A DNA stretch of 64,000 nt, from positions 68,406,600 to 68,470,599 of the forward strand of contig NC_083602.1 in NCBI RefSeq assembly GCF_029168945.1, given 5' to 3'. The notes under the pieces were generated by a model that was not told where the DNA came from, ran no database searches, and saw only the letters and a program-made list of their open reading frames with translations. Below are positions 59,529-64,000 of the stretch, in pieces. Numbering within the stretch: position 1 is the first letter of the stretch; each line of letters opens with the position of its first letter. The position numbers and the translations under genes were made by a program. This DNA comes from Cannabis sativa (taxonomy: Eukaryota > Streptophyta > Magnoliopsida > Rosales > Cannabaceae).

Positions 59529-62500
59529 ATGGCCACGTTGGAGGAGGTTTCCCTGGGGCCTGTTGCCCAGGAGGGGTACAAATCTCGAGCGACCGGGTGG
59601 GAAGCGGCTGAGCTTCGATCCACCCTAATTTGCCCTCACCAGCTGGAGAATATTATAGAAGTTGCTGGGATCAAACCCTCCACTTCAGGGACCTATCACC
59701 GGCCTCCTCGCGACTCGGAGACGCCTAATCACAACTATGACGGCTTCGGGGCTTGGAGTTAGACTCATTTGATGGTCGGTGCCATGCTCCCGCTTCAAGA
59801 TTATTTCGTTAATTTCCTTGTATTTGTCGGCCTTGCGCCATACCAACTCATTCCTCAAGCTTACCGCCTGCTTTCAGGCTTATTTATTTTTTATACCGCC
59901 CACGGATGGGGATCTCCCAGCCCGGCGGAAATTTTATATTTTTATGAACTTGTATCCGTCCCCAAGAAAGGGGACAAACTTAAGGACGGTTTTTATGGGT
60001 TCCGGATCCATCCTGCTAACGAGGGGGTGGTTCCGTATAATAGGTAGACTCACGTTAAGGAGTATCGCCATCACTTTTTCTTCTCCTCCGGGTTCAGGGC
60101 CGTGGACCACCCGGAGCTCCTCACGGAGTGGGTGCGGATCCCACCTTACCAGCGGACGCCCCCTACTCAAGCTTTCCTCCGAAGGGCCCAAGCCTTTGCT
60201 TCCTACGACCGCGCCGATCTCGATGTTGGGGGCTTAGTCACCACGGAGAATTGTAGGAAGGCCAAACTTATCCTTCCTCACCAATCCGTGGAGGACTCCA
60301 ACCTCTCGCGGGTCATTTGTCCCAATGTGAGGGCGCCGGTTGCGAAGAAGGCCTTCCGGGATGAGCTCATTGCCACGGCAGAGAAAAAATACCAAGATTA
60401 TCTCTACCGGAAGGCCTAGGAGAAAGCATACTCTCATGCCCAGGCTGCCTCTGGGAGAGGACTTCGCGTGGGGAGTCCGGTGGTGCGAAGGAGTCAAGCA
60501 ATTGCCAGGAAGTCCGAGGCTAAATTTTTTGACAAGATTCTTCAAGAAGAGATTGGGGATCGTCCTGCCAGGAGGCCCCTTCGTATTGAAGATTCTTCCG
60601 AGAAGCAAACTTCCCGGTCACAGCCTTCGGTCCCCGAACCAAACTCGGGGGCTCCTGGTGCTAGCACCTCTGGTGCCGGCGGTAAGTCTCCTTTGATAAT
60701 TCGTTATGTTCCTTCCGTTGATGAATACACCAGTCGTAGGCCTGTAGGGTTCGACGAGCGTCTTCGTAGATTTAGGATGCCATCGACCCGGTGGCGGGAT
60801 CGTTTGAAGGAATTTTATTTTTCGAACTTAGGAGATTACCTAGGTCGGTCCCGGATGGGCTCCGGCCCTCCGGAACCTATTCCCTTAGGTCCTTCAGCTT
60901 ACATAACGTCCAGCTGGTTCCGGCCCTCGGACAGTTATCTCGGAGATGACGCTGCCAGCATTAAAGTTCGGGACTTTGCTAGGGCCGAATTAGGAAGTTC
61001 GGGTAGGAGTAGCTTATTTGTTGTATCTTGTATAAGCGGTTCCTCACGGACTTCTAACACTTGCTTATTTTGTGAAACAGGTATCTCCATGGATGCCATT
61101 CTGGAACAACTTGCCGGAGTTCATACTCCCGTGGCCCCTCCGGCCTTTACCTCCTCTCCCCCGACCCCTTCCTTGAAGGTTTCTTCCAGCGCTCCCCCCG
61201 ACACTATTGACTTAGTGGATGACGAGGAGGTGCTTCCGGGAGAAGGCCAAGGGAAGGGATGGGACTTCTCGGAGGAAGCCGCTGAGGGTGCGGGAGAGCC
61301 TCGAGCCCTTCCGGAGGAAGCTGAGGAGGGCGAGGAGGAGCTTGAGGTGGCTCTGATTCGTAAGCGCAAGGGCAAGATGATTGCCCAGGATGAGCCGAAG
61401 AAGCCTCGGAGAGCCGACACTCCTGCTCATGGTCTGGACGGCGGGGTCTCCCCCATGGAGGAAAATCCTGCTCCTCCCAACATCGTGCTTACCCCGATTC
61501 CGGGGGACGAGGTGAGGCAGGAGCTTCGAATAGCCAAGCATAACTATGCTATGGATGAGTACTCCCGGGGGTACGCCGAAGTGGAAGCCCTTAGGAGGAT
61601 TCTGCGGGCGGAGGTTGAGGCGAGCATCAACCACCCGGATTACCAGGATCCGTGGAACCTTAATCTGGACCCCTTATCGGATTGGTTCCGTCGCTTCCTA
61701 GGGCCCACCTTGGCTCCTTTTGCCGCGGAGATGACCGGCGAGTTCGCTTCTCAGCTTACCCGATGCGCGCCTAAGCGGTTCGCCACTTGCGCTTCCCTGA
61801 ACTCCATCTTCCAGGTCCAGGACCTCAGTCATTCTCTCACGGTGGTAAGTACTTCGCAATTTTTGCTTTTCCTTTTATCGTTTATATTTTATTTTTTCTT
61901 TGAGAAACTTCTTCTTCTTATTCTTGCATTATGGTTCAGCTTGCTGCTGAGGCTGGCCGCCTCTCCAAGAACATCATAAATCATGGCTTCGTTCTGTCCG
62001 ACTTTGGGGACATGAACGATGTCAGGAAGGTCCTTCAGGACCTCACAGCGGAGAGGCAGATCTATCAGGAGGCTGCCGAGCGCCAGGAGGCGGCTGCCAA
62101 GGCCAAGGAAGAGGAGGCCAAACGGAGGGAGGCCCAGGCGGAGGCCATGATCCGGGACGAGGCCCAGCGGAGGGACAGGATGGAGGCCCAACACCAGGAG
62201 GAACTAAGGGCTCAAACCGATGCTGCTGACAAGGCCAGGCGAGATCTCCGGGAGGCCAGGGAGGCTTTGGATGAAATGGTCGCCAAGGTGAGATCTTTAG
62301 AGGAAACTCACCAGGCGAACATTGAGTCCAAGGCCGCTCTAGCTGCGGAGTTGAAGGAGCTTAGGGATTTCAAAGAACAATCCATTAGGAAGGCCAAGAG
62401 GGCCGAGCTCCTCTCTCCCGTTTCCTGCGCCCGGTGTCCGAAGCGCTTCGACGATGGTGTCTACATGGCTTGGTCCACCAATGATCAAAATATCAAGCTT

Positions 62501-62614
62501 ACTTTTTATCCCAAACCCGAGGAAATGATTGCCAAATTTCGGGAAAAGAAGAAAAAGCTTGATGCCGTGCTAGAGGCACGTATTGGACCTCGCCTTCCTC
62601 CGCGGGCTGACTGA
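59529..62614 (+). pseudogene. Antisense gene (aORF) of the Tat element, spliced, with three in-frame TAG codons
   Basis: Coding parts 59529-61002, 61081-61844 and 61940-62614 join in frame to 971 codons including the final stop. Intron 61003-61080 ends ttttgtgaaacag, with a ctaac branch point. Intron 61845-61939 runs gtaagt...ggttcag. The N-terminal 400 residues resemble the 'putative gypsy-type transposon' domain (DGFGAWS, PQAYRLLSGLFIFYTAHGWG, FYGFRIHPANEGVVPYN). The middle is acidic (EEAEEGEEELEV), then basic (IRKRKGK, KKPRR; possible nuclear signals). The C-terminal part is a long coiled coil (about 62030-62400, AERQEAAAKAKEEEAKRREA). TAG codons at 59760, 60045 and 60417 break the frame; everything else is open. 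It lies between pol and the 3' LTR, opposite to pol, where Tat-lineage elements carry antisense ORFs of unknown function. ATG chosen as the first one after the leader intron, in good context. Confidence 0.75.
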
Positions 62615-63088
62615 GCTGTCGTACAACTGACCAAGATTCCACCCGTTCCGTTTATAACTCTTTTTTTTTTTGTACATATTTGCTACTGCCTTAGAACAAT
62701 ATATATATAGGTAGCAGCTTTTATTTGAAGGGGAGACAATTATATTTTTAAGGCCTGTCCCCGGGCCATTTATATGTATATGACCTGCCCTTTGGGCTAG
62801 GATATTTTTTATGCGATCTTTCTTTTGTCACACTTATGTTTTTTAACCTGTCCTTTGGATCAGGATTTTTATACTTATGCTTTTTATTTTTGTGCATACT
62901 TTCTGACCTGCCCTTTGGGTCAGGATATTTTACTTAGTTTGTTTTTCTGTTCGTCCGTGCGGTATACCCTAGTACCCCCCTGAGTGGCATAGAAACTTCG
63001 TTTTTAAGGCACTCAGTTTTATTTAATATAGAAGAGGTATACATTTGGACGGTACAAACCCTTTGAACAAACTCTAAGTTTTATTTCG
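62615..63088. repeat. Convergent 3' region with three hairpin repeats
   Basis: This is the gap between the antisense gene and pol, whose reading frames converge. The unit gacctgccctttgggtcagg occurs at about 62782, 62845 and 62904 (spacing close to 61 bp), with a partial copy at 62752. Each can form a short stem (ctgacc / ggtcag). T-rich linkers may hold polyadenylation signals. No gene. Confidence 0.75.
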
Positions 63089-64000
63089 CTACTGGTAATA
63101 TTTCCTGAGGTGATCGGCGTTCCAGGCTCTTGGGACGGTGGTTCCGTCCATTCTTTTTAGTTTATAAGTGCCGGAACCGATCTCGTCCTCGATCTCATAT
63201 GGTCCTTCCCAATTTGGTCCAAGTACCCCCACTCCGGGTTCTTGGGTGGCTGGGAAAACCCTTCTTAGGACCATATCCCCAATAGCGAATTTTCTGTTTT
63301 TAACCTTGGAGTTAAAATACTTGGTCACCTTCTTTTGATAAGCAGTCATCCGTATTTGAGACTCATCCCGGAGTTCCTCGACTTGATCCAAAGCTTCTTG
63401 GAGCAGTGCCTGATTAGTGGCAGGATCGTAAGTCGTCCTCCTGTGGGATGGGAATAATGTTTCTACCGGGACCATTGCTTCGCAACCGTACGCCATTGAG
63501 AAGGGCGAGTGGCCGGTTGTGGTTCTGGGGGTCGTCCGGTAGGCCCATAATACCCTTGGCAATTCTTCAGGCCAGTTATTTTTACAGGCCAGCAGCTTCT
63601 TTTTCAAGGTGACCTTTACGATTTTATTGACCGCTTCCGCCTGGCCGTTTGTTTGAGGCCTGGCTACCGCGGAGAAGCTTTTCACTACTCCGTGTTGGTT
63701 GCAGAAGTCGGTAAATTCCTCGCAATCAAATTGCTTTCCATTGTCTGAGACTATTTTGTGAGGCAAGCCGTATCGACACACTATGTTTTTGATAACAAAG
63801 TCCAATGCCTTCTTAGCAGTTATTGTCTTCATAGGCTCAGCCTCTGTCCATTTGGTGAAGTAGTCTACTGCTACTATTGCATACTTTACCCCTCCTTTCC
63901 CCGTAGGTAGAGACCCGATGAGATCTATTCCCCAGACCGCGAAGGGCCAGGGGCTGGTCATCAGGGTGATCTCGTTTGGAGGAGCTCTCGGTATGTTCGC
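63089..64000 (-). CDS. Integrase C-terminal part of a Tat/Retand-type Ty3/gypsy pol (runs off the window)
   Basis: Open from the window edge to TAG at 63089, with no stop or frameshift. It holds the integrase catalytic core: WGIDLIGSLPTGKGG (first Asp), a second Asp in VSDNGKQF, and the Glu in NGQAEAVNK. A conserved RVLWAYRTTPRTTTGHSPF segment follows, then a C-terminal domain ending GTYKLKRMDGTTVPRAWN-HLRKYY. No chromodomain follows, as expected for the Tat lineage. The ATG at 63961 is internal: coding sequence (ANIPRAPPNEITL) continues upstream past 64000. It acts in the nucleus to insert the element's DNA. Its intact frame makes this one of the younger elements in the window. Confidence 0.95.
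   Translation of the reverse strand, partial: ANIPRAPPNEITLMTSPWPFAVWGIDLIGSLPTGKGGVKYAIVAVDYFTKWTEAEPMKTITAKKALDFVIKNIVCRYGLPHKIVSDNGKQFDCEEFTDFCNQHGVVKSFSAVARPQTNGQAEAVNKIVKVTLKKKLLACKNNWPEELPRVLWAYRTTPRTTTGHSPFSMAYGCEAMVPVETLFPSHRRTTYDPATNQALLQEALDQVEELRDESQIRMTAYQKKVTKYFNSKVKNRKFAIGDMVLRRVFPATQEPGVGVLGPNWEGPYEIEDEIGSGTYKLKRMDGTTVPRAWNADHLRKYYQ

Noticed and set aside
61212..61634. 140-codon - strand open frame opposite the antisense gene
   Set aside because: It is the shadow of a GC-rich coding stretch; the + strand frame has the domain signal and splice sites.
62615..63088. CRISPR-like array from the regular 61-bp repeats
   Set aside because: Only three imperfect copies, similar linkers, a plant nuclear context and no cas genes.

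Overview
The window is nuclear DNA of a flowering plant, most probably a eudicot. It is AT-rich, has plant-type introns, and is packed with nested LTR retrotransposons. Only two ordinary host genes are recognisable. One is a single-exon RALF peptide hormone gene (33168-33521, - strand). The other is a ten-exon RAD9 checkpoint-clamp gene (52815-56970, - strand) whose exons join in frame into about 460 codons. No species can be named from the sequence.

Layout. 1-8030 is a tandem array of Cassandra TRIM elements, which carry a 5S-rRNA-like Pol III promoter block in each LTR; two solo LTRs of a Ty1/copia family (Angela/BARE-like by size and ends) sit inside it. 8031-10202 is the 3' end of a member of that copia family. 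10203-12167 plus 29897-30457 is an older Ty3/gypsy Tat-like LTR and flank, split by a 17.7-kb SIRE-type Ty1/copia element (12168-29896, - strand). That element has both LTRs, a perfect AAAAA target duplication, decayed gag/pol and an extra 3' ORF. It was itself hit by two nested copia solo LTRs, by a gypsy solo LTR that holds a palindromic Cassandra, and by a hAT-type MITE. 30591-31281 is another hAT MITE. 31282-35178 is the RALF gene and its flanks. 35188-35309 is a tRNA-type SINE. 35600-40800 is decayed Tat-like gag/protease and an LTR on the + strand. 40801-49330 is a decayed Tekay-like gypsy element (- strand) split by a MITE and a solo LTR. 49341-49883 is a third hAT MITE with a perfect 8-bp duplication. 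49892-57461 holds RAD9 and flanks. 57601-64000 is the 3' part of a Tat/Retand-type gypsy element: an intact integrase end on the - strand, and opposite it a spliced antisense gene on the + strand that starts inside the LTR.

Order of events can be read from the nesting and target duplications. The Cassandra array amplified before the copia solo LTRs entered it. The Tat LTR is older than the SIRE element, which is older than its own insertions. No new defence or metabolic system is visible. The most unusual structures are the head-to-head palindromic Cassandra, the Cassandra tandem array, and the spliced antisense gene with its own promoter in the Tat LTR. No tRNA gene, true 5S gene or CRISPR array was found.
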